DNA of 12,389 bases, taken from Actinomycetota bacterium. GTDB lineage: Bacteria > Desulfobacterota > Deferrimicrobia > Deferrimicrobiales > Deferrimicrobiaceae. A model generated the notes under the pieces. That model worked only from the letters and a program-made list of their open reading frames with translations, did not search any database and was not told where the DNA came from. Numbering within the stretch: position 1 is the stretch's first letter; every line of letters begins with the position of its first letter. Below are positions 1 through 6,346 of this stretch, piece by piece. The stretch spans positions 1 to 12,389 of the forward strand of contig JAENIX010000007.1 of assembly GCA_016844415.1 (NCBI GenBank). The letters are read 5' to 3'. Both the position numbers and the translations under genes were made by a program.

Positions 1-1
1 A

Positions 2-415
2 GTGCGCCGGGAATCGAGAGAAAAGGTCTTTCAAACGCTCTTCATGATGGATGCCCTGGGGGTTGGCCCGGACGAGGCCATCCCCCTTTTTGCATTGACT
101 TCGCCGCCGCCGTCCGACGCCGGATATTACAACGCAACCGTGCGTGGAGTCTGGGATAGAAGGGAAGAGATCGACGTACTCATTCGCCGGGCGGCGGACA
201 ACTGGCGGCTCGAGCGGATGACCCTGGTAGACAGGAATATCATTCGCCTGGGGACGTACGAGATATGCCACTCCGGCGACATCCCTTTCGTGGTCGCAAT
301 AAACGAGGCGGTCGATCTGGGCAAGCGGTTCGGGTCCGAGGAGTCGGGAAGTTTCATTAATGGAATACTTGATAGGATATCTGTTATATCGATGAAAAAG
401 AAGGGAAATACATGA
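2..415 (+). CDS. nusB: Transcription antitermination factor NusB (5' end may lie just outside the window)
   Basis: NusB is a small all-helical RNA-binding protein. With NusE (S10) it binds boxA of rRNA leader RNA and promotes antitermination by RNA polymerase. The 137 residues begin with an RRESREKVFQTLF-type helix 1, typical of the family N-terminus. The C-terminal half is unmistakable: DRNIIRLGTYEI, then DIPFVVAINEAVDLGKRFG, then SEESGSFINGILDRI. The family is usually 130-160 residues, so at most a few codons are missing. The GTG at position 2 may be the true start or an internal valine, because the window opens there. The stop overlaps the leuS start as ATGA (412-415), which implies coupled translation. 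In related bacteria nusB often follows ribH; that cannot be seen here. Function is secure; only the exact start is uncertain. Confidence 0.95.
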   Translation: MRRESREKVFQTLFMMDALGVGPDEAIPLFALTSPPPSDAGYYNATVRGVWDRREEIDVLIRRAADNWRLERMTLVDRNIIRLGTYEICHSGDIPFVVAINEAVDLGKRFGSEESGSFINGILDRISVISMKKKGNT

Positions 416-2985
416 AGTATAAAGCGGGGGCGATCGAAGGTAAATGGCAGAAGCGGTGGGACGATGAAAGGTTGTTCCGCTGCCCCGACGATCTTTCCGC
501 CCCAAAGTACTACTGCCTCGAAATGTTTCCCTATCCGTCGGGTCGGATCCACATGGGGCACGTCCGCGTATACACGATCGGGGACCTGATCGCCAGGTTC
601 AAGCGGATGCGCGGGTACCAGGTGCTCCACCCGATCGGATGGGACGCATTCGGACTTCCCGCCGAGAATGCGGCGCACCGGCACGGTACGCACCCGGCCA
701 AATGGACATACGAGAATATAGATTTCATGCGGCAGCAGCTTAAGGAGCTGGGGATCTCATACGACTGGGAGCGCGAATTCGCCACATGCACGCCCGACTA
801 CTACCGCTGGGAGCAGCTCTTCTTCCTCTGGATGATAAAGGACGGGCTCGCCTACCGGAAGCGTGCGTCCCTCAACTGGTGCGAGGAGTGTCAGACCGTT
901 CTCGCCAACGAGCAGGTCAACCGGGACGGGACCTGCTTCATCCACGACCAGACGCCCGTCACCCAGCGCGAGCTGGACCAGTGGTTCCTGGGCATCACGA
1001 AGTATGCCGACGAGCTTCTCGCCGGCCACGAGGAGTTGCGGGGCGGATGGCCGGAAAATATCCTTGAGATGCAGAAGAACTGGATCGGACGCAGCGAGGG
1101 TGCGGAGATCGACTTTCCCCTTCCCGGCGGCGGGAAGATAACCGTGTTCACGACCCGCCCCGACACGGTCTACGGGGCGACGTTCATGAGCATGGCCCCG
1201 GAGCACCCGCTCGTCATGGAGTTCGCGCGCAAGGCGGGCCGGGAAAAAGAGGTCCGCGAGTTCGTCGAGAGGGTTGCGCGGCAGGACAGAATCGCAAGGA
1301 CGAGCGAGGATCTGGAGAAGGAGGGGATCTTCACCGGCGGGCATTGCGTCAACCCGCTCACCGGGAAGGAGATACCGATATTCGCGGCGAATTTCGTCCT
1401 TTACGATTACGGGACGGGAGCGGTGATGGCCGTTCCGGCCCACGACCAGCGCGATTTCGAGTTCGCGAAGAAGTACCGGCTTCACGTCGAGGTTGTCATC
1501 CAGCCCGAAGAGGAACTCTCTTCGGAGACGATGACATGCGCGTACGAAGGACCCGGACGGATGGCGGGCTCCGGCCCTTTCACAGGGAAGGACAGCGAGG
1601 AAGGGAAGCGGGACATCACCAGGCACTTCGAGGAAAAGGGGATCGGGCGCGGGAAGGTGCAGTATCGTCTCCGGGACTGGGGTATAAGCCGGCAGCGCTA
1701 TTGGGGATGCCCTATCCCGGTGATCCATTGCCGGAAATGCGGCATTGTGCCCGTCCCGGAGAAGGACCTCCCCGTCGTTCTTCCGGAAGATCTTCCCTAC
1801 ACGCGTGAAAAAGGGAACCCGCTTGCTTTGGCTGATTCATGGACGAGGGTCGCCTGCCCCTCGTGCGGCGCGCAGGCAAGGCGGGAGACCGATACCTTCG
1901 ACACCTTCTTCGAATCGAGCTGGTACTTCCTGCGGTACATCGACCCGAAAAACGGCCTGGAACCGCTGGACCCGGCGAAGATGAAGGCATGGATGCCGGT
2001 CGATCAGTACGTCGGCGGCGTGGAGCATGCCTGCATGCACCTCATCTATGCCCGTTTCTTCCATAAGTACCTGCGCGACCGCGGCCTCGCCCATGGGAAC
2101 GAGCCATTCCAGCGCCTTCTCTCCCAGGGGATGGTGTGCATGGCCACGCAGGAGTGCCCCAAGCACGGGTGGCGTTACCCCGAGGAGGTCGACGCGGCTG
2201 GGATGTGCATGCAGTGCGGCGAGAAGGTGGCGGTGGGGCGATCCATGAAGATGTCGAAGTCCAAGCGCAACGTCGTGGAGCCTTCCGCCCTCGTGGAGCG
2301 GTACGGCGCCGACACGGCACGCCTTTTCTCCCTTTTCGCCGCTCCGCCGGAGAAGGATCTGGACTGGAGCGAGCAGGGGGTGGAGGGAGCCTTCCGTTTC
2401 CTGGGAAGGGCCTACCGGCTCGTTGCCCAGAGACAGAAGGCGGTATCCGCCGCATCGCGTCAAGCCGGCGATTCGGGCGGGAAGGGCAGGAGGGTCCGGC
2501 AGGTCACTCACCGGACGCTGCGGAAAGTCACCGGGGACATAGAGGAGAGATACCATTACAACACCGCCATTTCGGCGATCATGGAGATGGTCAATTTCCT
2601 GTACCTTGTCGAGGACGGTGAATGGGAGTCTCCCGAGACGTCGCCGGCCCTTCGCGAGGCGGTGGAGGTTCTTCTGCTGATGCTTTCCCCCTTCGCGCCG
2701 CACCTCGCGGATGAACTTTGGGAAAAGATCGGGTGCGAGGGGATGGCATGCCGGCAGCCCTGGCCGGAAGCGGACGATGATATGGCGCGGGCCGAAGAGA
2801 TCCTGGTAGTGGTGCAGATCAACGGGAAACTCCGGTCGAGGATAACGGCGGACGCCGATGCCACAGAGGAGGAGATCAGGTCCATGGTCCTTAACGATCC
2901 GCGGGTGCGCGAATACACGGAGGGGAAGACGTTGAAAAAACTGGTATACGTTCCCAGGAAACTCGTGAGCATCGTGACATCGTGA
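412..2985 (+). CDS. leuS: Leucyl-tRNA synthetase (LeuRS)
   Basis: This class Ia synthetase charges tRNA-Leu with leucine in the cytoplasm, using ATP. It is 857 residues, close to the 860 of E. coli. The HIGH-type signature is HMGH at residues 47-50 and KMSKS is at 613-617. The CP1 editing domain keeps TTRPDT (247-252, with the T252 specificity threonine) and AVPAHD (340-345, with the catalytic D345), both at E. coli-like numbering. Post-transfer proofreading is therefore expected to be intact. A zinc knuckle is formed by C440, C443, C482 and C485. A second CxxH...CxxC set (C582, H585, C599, C602) sits just before KMSKS. The C-terminal domain (VVVQINGKLR onward) is complete. AAGGGA at 401-406 lies 5 nt before the ATG, which also overlaps the nusB stop. 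It is the second gene of the nusB-leuS-lptE-holA operon. Confidence 0.98.
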   Translation: MKYKAGAIEGKWQKRWDDERLFRCPDDLSAPKYYCLEMFPYPSGRIHMGHVRVYTIGDLIARFKRMRGYQVLHPIGWDAFGLPAENAAHRHGTHPAKWTYENIDFMRQQLKELGISYDWEREFATCTPDYYRWEQLFFLWMIKDGLAYRKRASLNWCEECQTVLANEQVNRDGTCFIHDQTPVTQRELDQWFLGITKYADELLAGHEELRGGWPENILEMQKNWIGRSEGAEIDFPLPGGGKITVFTTRPDTVYGATFMSMAPEHPLVMEFARKAGREKEVREFVERVARQDRIARTSEDLEKEGIFTGGHCVNPLTGKEIPIFAANFVLYDYGTGAVMAVPAHDQRDFEFAKKYRLHVEVVIQPEEELSSETMTCAYEGPGRMAGSGPFTGKDSEEGKRDITRHFEEKGIGRGKVQYRLRDWGISRQRYWGCPIPVIHCRKCGIVPVPEKDLPVVLPEDLPYTREKGNPLALADSWTRVACPSCGAQARRETDTFDTFFESSWYFLRYIDPKNGLEPLDPAKMKAWMPVDQYVGGVEHACMHLIYARFFHKYLRDRGLAHGNEPFQRLLSQGMVCMATQECPKHGWRYPEEVDAAGMCMQCGEKVAVGRSMKMSKSKRNVVEPSALVERYGADTARLFSLFAAPPEKDLDWSEQGVEGAFRFLGRAYRLVAQRQKAVSAASRQAGDSGGKGRRVRQVTHRTLRKVTGDIEERYHYNTAISAIMEMVNFLYLVEDGEWESPETSPALREAVEVLLLMLSPFAPHLADELWEKIGCEGMACRQPWPEADDDMARAEEILVVVQINGKLRSRITADADATEEEIRSMVLNDPRVREYTEGKTLKKLVYVPRKLVSIVTS

Positions 2986-3005
2986 CACCCGTCGGAGGGC
3001 ATGCA

Positions 3006-3560
3006 TTGGCGGTGTCCCGGGCCGCCCGCCGGGTGATCCGGTGGCTCCCGGCGGCGGCATTGCTTGCGTCGATTTCTCCATTGATGTATTCGGGATGCGG
3101 GTACCGGTTCCAGGCGGAACCCGGGTTCCGTTTCGCCGACCCTTCCCTCCGGATGGATCTGCGGTCTTTCGCCAACGCTTCCATGGTTCCCGACGCGGGG
3201 GCTATCCTCGCCTCGCGCCTGCGGGAAGAGCTGCGCAGGATCGGATTCCGCGGATCGTTCGAACAGATGACCGCGGACTATACAATAGAAGGGACCGTCA
3301 AGGAAATCCGGGAGGATGTCTTCACGCACGGCACCGACGGTCGAGCCCTCGAGCATCGCCTTACGCTTTTAGTCGACATACGGGTTGTCGAGATGGCCCG
3401 CGGGCGTCCTGTCTGGAAGGAAAACGGCCTGTCCGAGACCGCGTCCTATTTCGCGGGGGCCGATTTCCAGTACACGGAATCGAACCGTCGCGCGGCGGTG
3501 GAGGAACTTTCACGCCGAATGGCCCGCAGGATCGGGCAGACGATCCGGGTCATATTGTGA
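3006..3560 (+). CDS. lptE: LPS-assembly lipoprotein LptE
   Basis: LptE plugs the LptD beta-barrel in the outer membrane and helps deliver lipopolysaccharide to the cell surface. The protein has a basic N-terminus (SRAARRVIRW), a hydrophobic stretch and a lipobox-like YSGC followed directly by GYRF, the usual LptE start after the lipidated cysteine. The body has the SxxA.../L..RL.EEL alternation and a C-terminal RRAAVEELSRRMARRI helix, as expected. The open frame extends to a GTG at 2982 that overlaps the leuS stop as GTGA. I prefer TTG at 3006 because GGAGGG (2994-2999) lies 6 nt upstream and it gives a normal-length signal peptide of about 30 residues. The 2982 start would give 192 residues. 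The stop overlaps the holA start (GTGA). The order leuS-lptE-holA also occurs in E. coli, which supports the call. Confidence 0.88.
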   Translation: MAVSRAARRVIRWLPAAALLASISPLMYSGCGYRFQAEPGFRFADPSLRMDLRSFANASMVPDAGAILASRLREELRRIGFRGSFEQMTADYTIEGTVKEIREDVFTHGTDGRALEHRLTLLVDIRVVEMARGRPVWKENGLSETASYFAGADFQYTESNRRAAVEELSRRMARRIGQTIRVIL

Positions 3561-4471
3561 AAAGCGTTCCCATCCCTGCGGTTTTTCGCCAATGGTTTTC
3601 CGGAGTTCCCGCCCCCGCATACCTGATGCCCGGTGATGGAATCGGTCTTGCCGATCTCGTGTCCGAACTGTGGATGGAACGGTTCCGCGCGAAAGGGACC
3701 ACCGCCGAGTTCACAAGGTGGACGGTGGCGGACCTGGAACGGGAATCCCCCGAGGCCGCATGGCGGACGCCGTCTTTTTTCTGCCGGTTCCGGGTGTTCG
3801 CGCTCCCGGACCTCGGTGAATTGAAAAAAGCGTTACGCGACGGTATCGCCGCATACCTCGTTTCTCCCGATCCTTCCGTCGTCGTCGTTCTTCCGTGTTC
3901 CGACCGCGCAGTGGCGAAAACCTTTTCCGGGATACCCGGCGTGCGCACCGCCTTCCTCAAGGAAGAGCAGGTGGTTTCCACCCTCGCGCAGGTCACCGTG
4001 TCCAAAGTGAAAGCGGCCGGCAAGGAGGTTTCGGAAGACTCGGCGTCCTTCCTCGTGAGGTGGGTGGGCCTGGAATATGCGCGCGTAAACGAGGAGATAG
4101 GAAAACTGCTCGTCTTTGCGGGGGACCGCAACGAGATCGGTGAGGAGGAGATACGCCAGGTCTGCATCGTGTCGGGCGCCGTGGATCCTTTCGCGATGGC
4201 CGAGAAGGTGTTGCGGAAGGACGTGAAGGGCTTCCTGCCGATGTTACGGCGGTTCGCCGCCGGCGCCGATGCATCCGACTACCATGCGCTGGTCGGCGCG
4301 TTTGCGTGGGTGGTTCGAAGGAGAATGGCCGACGGAAAGGGATCGCTTTCCGTGCGGCGGGGCGGAGAGATCCTCGCCGCGCTCTCGGAAATAGACAGGG
4401 GCATCAAGGGGGAAAGCAGGCTTTCCCCCGAGCAGTTCTTCGAGATAAGGTTCCTGAAACTTCTGGCGTGA
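3557..4471 (+). CDS. holA: DNA polymerase III subunit delta (clamp loader)
   Basis: Delta is the subunit of the clamp-loader complex that opens the beta sliding clamp. About 304 residues follow a GTG start whose GTGA overlaps the lptE stop. The frame is open far upstream (to 3041), but that stretch lies over lptE and is a shadow. The sequence is divergent at the N-terminus (AYLMPGDG where the family has a hydrophobic-x-GxE strand). The middle and end fit the delta pattern: a strand PSVVVVLPCSD, the helical VGLEYARVNEEIGKLLVFAG segment, then IGEEEIRQVC, and a C-terminal collar domain (DPFAMAEKVLRKDVKGFLPMLRR). It is a little shorter than the usual 320-345 residues. Position right after lptE, as in E. 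coli, supports the identification. Alternatives are few; certainty is a little lower than for the other core genes because of sequence divergence. Confidence 0.85.
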   Translation: MKSVPIPAVFRQWFSGVPAPAYLMPGDGIGLADLVSELWMERFRAKGTTAEFTRWTVADLERESPEAAWRTPSFFCRFRVFALPDLGELKKALRDGIAAYLVSPDPSVVVVLPCSDRAVAKTFSGIPGVRTAFLKEEQVVSTLAQVTVSKVKAAGKEVSEDSASFLVRWVGLEYARVNEEIGKLLVFAGDRNEIGEEEIRQVCIVSGAVDPFAMAEKVLRKDVKGFLPMLRRFAAGADASDYHALVGAFAWVVRRRMADGKGSLSVRRGGEILAALSEIDRGIKGESRLSPEQFFEIRFLKLLA

Positions 4472-4481
4472 GGGGCCGCGG

Positions 4482-4745
4482 CTACTTCTTGACCGACGCT
4501 TTGTGAACGGCCTTGGCGAGGCGGGAGACCTTCCGGGCGACCGTCTTCTTGTGCAGCACGCCTTTCGATCCCGCACGTGCGATGACGGATGAGGCATTCG
4601 AAAGGATTTCCCCGGCGTTCTTTTCCGAAACGGCGGTACGGACTTCCTTTACGGCGGTTTTCACCGTCGACCGTATATGGCGGTTCCTGATCCTTTTCTT
4701 GATGCTTTGCCTGTGACGTTTTGCCGCGGATTTAGACTTGGACAA
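4482..4745 (-). CDS. rpsT: 30S ribosomal protein bS20
   Basis: Ribosomal protein S20 binds 16S rRNA early in 30S assembly. The 87 residues are very basic and helical, beginning SKSKSAAKRHRQSIKKRIRN and ending with the family signature GSKGVLHKKTVARKVSRLAKAV. Length is normal (85-90). Initiation is at TTG (4743-4745 on the + strand reads CAA), with a strong GGGAGG on the coding strand 6 nt before it (4752-4757). There is no in-frame ATG nearby. It is transcribed toward holA, with only 10 bp between the two stops, and divergently from the alkyltransferase gene. It appears monocistronic. The TTG start matches E. coli rpsT, where the rare start is linked to autogenous translational control. Confidence 0.97.
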   Translation of the reverse strand: MSKSKSAAKRHRQSIKKRIRNRHIRSTVKTAVKEVRTAVSEKNAGEILSNASSVIARAGSKGVLHKKTVARKVSRLAKAVHKASVKK

Positions 4746-4757
4746 CTTATTCCTCCC
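4746..4757 (-). promoter_or_regulatory. rpsT ribosome binding site deciding a TTG start
   Basis: On the coding (-) strand the sequence GGGAGG (complement of 4752-4757) is followed by AATAAG and then TTG. A strong Shine-Dalgarno at proper spacing, followed by family-typical residues from the first codon, fixes the TTG as the initiation codon. In E. coli a UUG start on rpsT takes part in feedback by free S20; the same logic here is inference. Confidence 0.75.
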
Positions 4758-4814
4758 TCGTCTTTCCTGTAAAATGATATCGAGAAGATAGCATGTTATA
4801 CGGGAGGCCCTTAC
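4758..4814. promoter_or_regulatory. Divergent spacer, presumed promoters of rpsT and ogt
   Basis: This is the AT-richer part of the 69-bp spacer between two divergent genes, so promoters for both are expected here. TTATAC (4796-4801) resembles a -10 box for the rightward gene. TATCAT on the other strand (complement of 4776-4781) could serve rpsT. No convincing -35 box is visible at the right distance for either. The right end carries GGGAGG (4802-4807), 7 nt before the ATG of the alkyltransferase gene. The promoter assignment rests on gene layout, not on motif strength. Confidence 0.35.
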
Positions 4815-5411
4815 ATGTCAAAGAGAAAACAGGCCGGGAGGATGCCGCCTGGAGATCGTGAAAAAACTGCAACGAGGCCGGAAATAACGGCAACGAGGCC
4901 GGTTCCGCTTTCCTGCGGGTGGGCGAGTGTCGTCCTGTCGGCCGGCAAGGTGGTTTCGGTGGAGTTGGAGCGCACTGAAGAACGGCTGGGAAGAACGATC
5001 GGGAAAAAGTTTCCCGGAGCGGGCGAAGTCGCGGCGGAGAAGACCGGTCCCGGAAGAATTCTTCGAGACTATTCCGAGGGAAGGATCCTTTCGGAAAAGG
5101 ATATCGCCGCGTTGCCGGTGGACTGGGACAGGATTTCGGCGTTCCAGTTGAAAGTTCTTCGGAAGACGGCCGCGATCCCTTACGGGACGACGGCGACATA
5201 TGGAAAAATCGCGGCTGAGATCGGAAATCCGGCCGCGGCGCGCGCCGTCGGCGCGGCGCTTGCACGAAATCCGTGGCCGGTCCTCGTCCCTTGCCATCGC
5301 GTTGTCGGAAAAGACGGAAGTCTCGTCGGATTCGGAAAGGGGATCGCCGCGAAAGAGGCCCTTCTCGGGTTCGAGGAACGCAATATGCGGCGAAGAAGAG
5401 TTGCACAATAA
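4815..5411 (+). CDS. ogt: Methylated-DNA--[protein]-cysteine S-methyltransferase (O6-alkylguanine repair)
   Basis: This is a suicide repair enzyme that transfers the alkyl group from O6-alkylguanine in DNA to its own cysteine. The 198 residues end with a textbook C-terminal domain: IPYGTTATYGKIAAEIG, then AARAVGAALARNPWP (carrying the arginine finger of the DNA-reading helix), then VPCHRVVGKDGSLVGFGKG, with the acceptor cysteine at C160 in PCHR. The N-terminal domain (about 35-105) is only loosely conserved, as is usual. The first 30 residues are basic and low-complexity and include a 21-bp duplicated unit (4869-4902). GGGAGG 7 nt upstream of the ATG supports this start. There is no Ada-type regulatory domain. 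The gene stands alone between divergent rpsT and convergent mazG. Symbol ogt is used for the stand-alone class; MGMT/adaB are equivalent names. Confidence 0.93.
   Translation: MSKRKQAGRMPPGDREKTATRPEITATRPVPLSCGWASVVLSAGKVVSVELERTEERLGRTIGKKFPGAGEVAAEKTGPGRILRDYSEGRILSEKDIAALPVDWDRISAFQLKVLRKTAAIPYGTTATYGKIAAEIGNPAAARAVGAALARNPWPVLVPCHRVVGKDGSLVGFGKGIAAKEALLGFEERNMRRRRVAQ
4869..4902 (+). repeat. 21-bp-period direct repeat inside the ogt N-terminus
   Basis: GCAACGAGGCCGG occurs at 4869-4881 and again at 4890-4902, exactly 21 bp apart. The reading frame is kept and the protein gains a repeated ATRP unit (ATRPEITATRPVP). It lies before the recognisable N-terminal domain, so copy-number change should be tolerated. 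It looks like a small slippage duplication. Confidence 0.8.
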
Positions 5412-5515
5412 AAAGGCAAAACGTTTAACCGGTAAATACTACGCGAGGGGGGGATAATATCCACAAGGCATTCCACAGGCTTTCCACAAAAACTGTGGAG
5501 AAAAGGGTGGTGATC
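5412..5515. other. Convergent spacer with clustered DnaA-box-like 9-mers
   Basis: This is the 104-bp gap between the convergent ogt and mazG genes. It opens with an AT-rich stretch (5407-5440). It then carries four TCCACA cores within 46 bp: ATATCCACA (5457-5465, one mismatch to TTATCCACA), CATTCCACA (5469-5477, weak), CTTTCCACA (5480-5488, one mismatch to the relaxed TTWTNCACA) and, inverted, TGTGGAGAA (5494-5502, whose complement TTCTCCACA has one mismatch). The last two form a 6-bp hairpin with an AAAAC loop (5483-5499). No T-run follows it on either strand, so it is not a standard intrinsic terminator. A DnaA-binding role is inference from motif match only. Confidence 0.45.
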
Positions 5516-6319
5516 CTACGACGTGGCTTTCTTGGCCATCTCCCAGAAGCGGTCGAGAGTGGCAAGATCCGATTTTTCGATGGCGCATCCCGATTTCGCT
5601 GCGATTTCCTCCATTGAACGGAAGCGCCGCTCGAAGCGGACATTCGCCGTCATCAGGGCCACCTCGGGGTTGACGTTCAGGAATCGGGCGAGATTCACCA
5701 GGGCGAACAGGAGATCGCCAAGCTCGTGCTCCATCTCAAGAGGTTTTCCGAGGGATATCGCTTCTTTCAGCTCCCCAAGCTCCTCCTCCACTTTCGACAT
5801 GACCTGCCCGGTGTTCTCCCAGTCGAATCCAGCCCGCGCGGCTTTCTTCGTGAGTTTCGACGCGCGGAGCAGGGAAGGGAATTTCCTGGGCACTCCGCCG
5901 ACCAGAGAGGCATGCTTCCTGTTTTCCACGGTTTTCTTGATGTGGTCCCACTGAAGGGAGACGGCCTCGGGTGTTTCGGCAGTCGCATCCGAAAAGACGT
6001 GGGGGTGCCGGCGCGTCATCTTCTCCGAGATGGATGCGACGACTGCGGAAATGTCGAAGTCACCGTTCTCCCTGGCGATCTGCGCATGGAACAGGATCTG
6101 GATCAGCAGGTCGCCAAGCTCTTCGCATAGAAGCGCCGGATCCTTCCGGTTGATGGCATCGAGCACCTCGTGCGCTTCCTCGAGGAGGTACTGGCGCAGC
6201 GAGGCGTGCGACTGGGCGCGATCCCACTCGCATCCCCCTTCGGCGCGCAGCCGTTCCATTATGCCGACAAGTTTCCGGAAATCGTCCATGGCGGTTTTCT
6301 TCCCGAGTAATGATAACAT
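5516..6319 (-). CDS. mazG: Nucleoside triphosphate pyrophosphohydrolase MazG
   Basis: MazG hydrolyses (d)NTPs to monophosphates and pyrophosphate. It is a house-cleaning enzyme that in E. coli also affects (p)ppGpp levels. The 267 residues hold two tandem MazG domains. In the first, GGCEWDRAQSHASLRQYLLEEA is followed by EExxE at 47-51 and EExxD at 66-70, then RRHPHVF. In the second, EExxE is at 179-183 with ExxD at 199-202. Both metal-binding sets look intact. The length matches E. coli (263). The longest frame starts at 6319, where the start codon shares a CATATG with the opposite gene. An internal Met at residue 11 (6289, MDDFRKLVGIMERLR) agrees better with family N-termini and would leave room for divergent promoters. 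It converges on ogt. Confidence 0.95.
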   Translation of the reverse strand: MLSLLGKKTAMDDFRKLVGIMERLRAEGGCEWDRAQSHASLRQYLLEEAHEVLDAINRKDPALLCEELGDLLIQILFHAQIARENGDFDISAVVASISEKMTRRHPHVFSDATAETPEAVSLQWDHIKKTVENRKHASLVGGVPRKFPSLLRASKLTKKAARAGFDWENTGQVMSKVEEELGELKEAISLGKPLEMEHELGDLLFALVNLARFLNVNPEVALMTANVRFERRFRSMEEIAAKSGCAIEKSDLATLDRFWEMAKKATS

Positions 6320-6346
6320 ATGTCCTTGATGAACCGTGGGGTTCCC
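6290..6346. promoter_or_regulatory. Probable divergent promoter zone between mazG and the downstream + strand operon
   Basis: If both genes used their most upstream start codons they would share the palindrome CATATG (6317-6322) with no spacer. Internal Met codons at 6289 (mazG) and 6347 (+ strand gene) give more typical N-termini and leave 57 bp. That interval is locally AT-rich (AATGATAACATATG, 6309-6322), fitting -10 regions, but I cannot assign clear -35/-10 pairs. Confidence 0.3.

Noticed and set aside
1837..3081. 414-codon open frame on the - strand opposite leuS
   Set aside because: It mirrors a clear leuS reading frame in high-GC DNA. The translation is rich in Arg/His/Pro/Gly low-complexity runs and has no recognisable domain.
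3041..3556. Upstream extension of the holA frame over lptE
   Set aside because: lptE has a lipobox, GYRF and a family-like body in its own frame. The extension in the holA frame is Arg/Gly/Pro-rich without family match.
4472..4481. Possible terminator between holA and rpsT (GCCGCGGC at 4477-4484)
   Set aside because: The 8-bp self-complementary string has no loop or T-run and overlaps the rpsT stop region; it is too weak to call.
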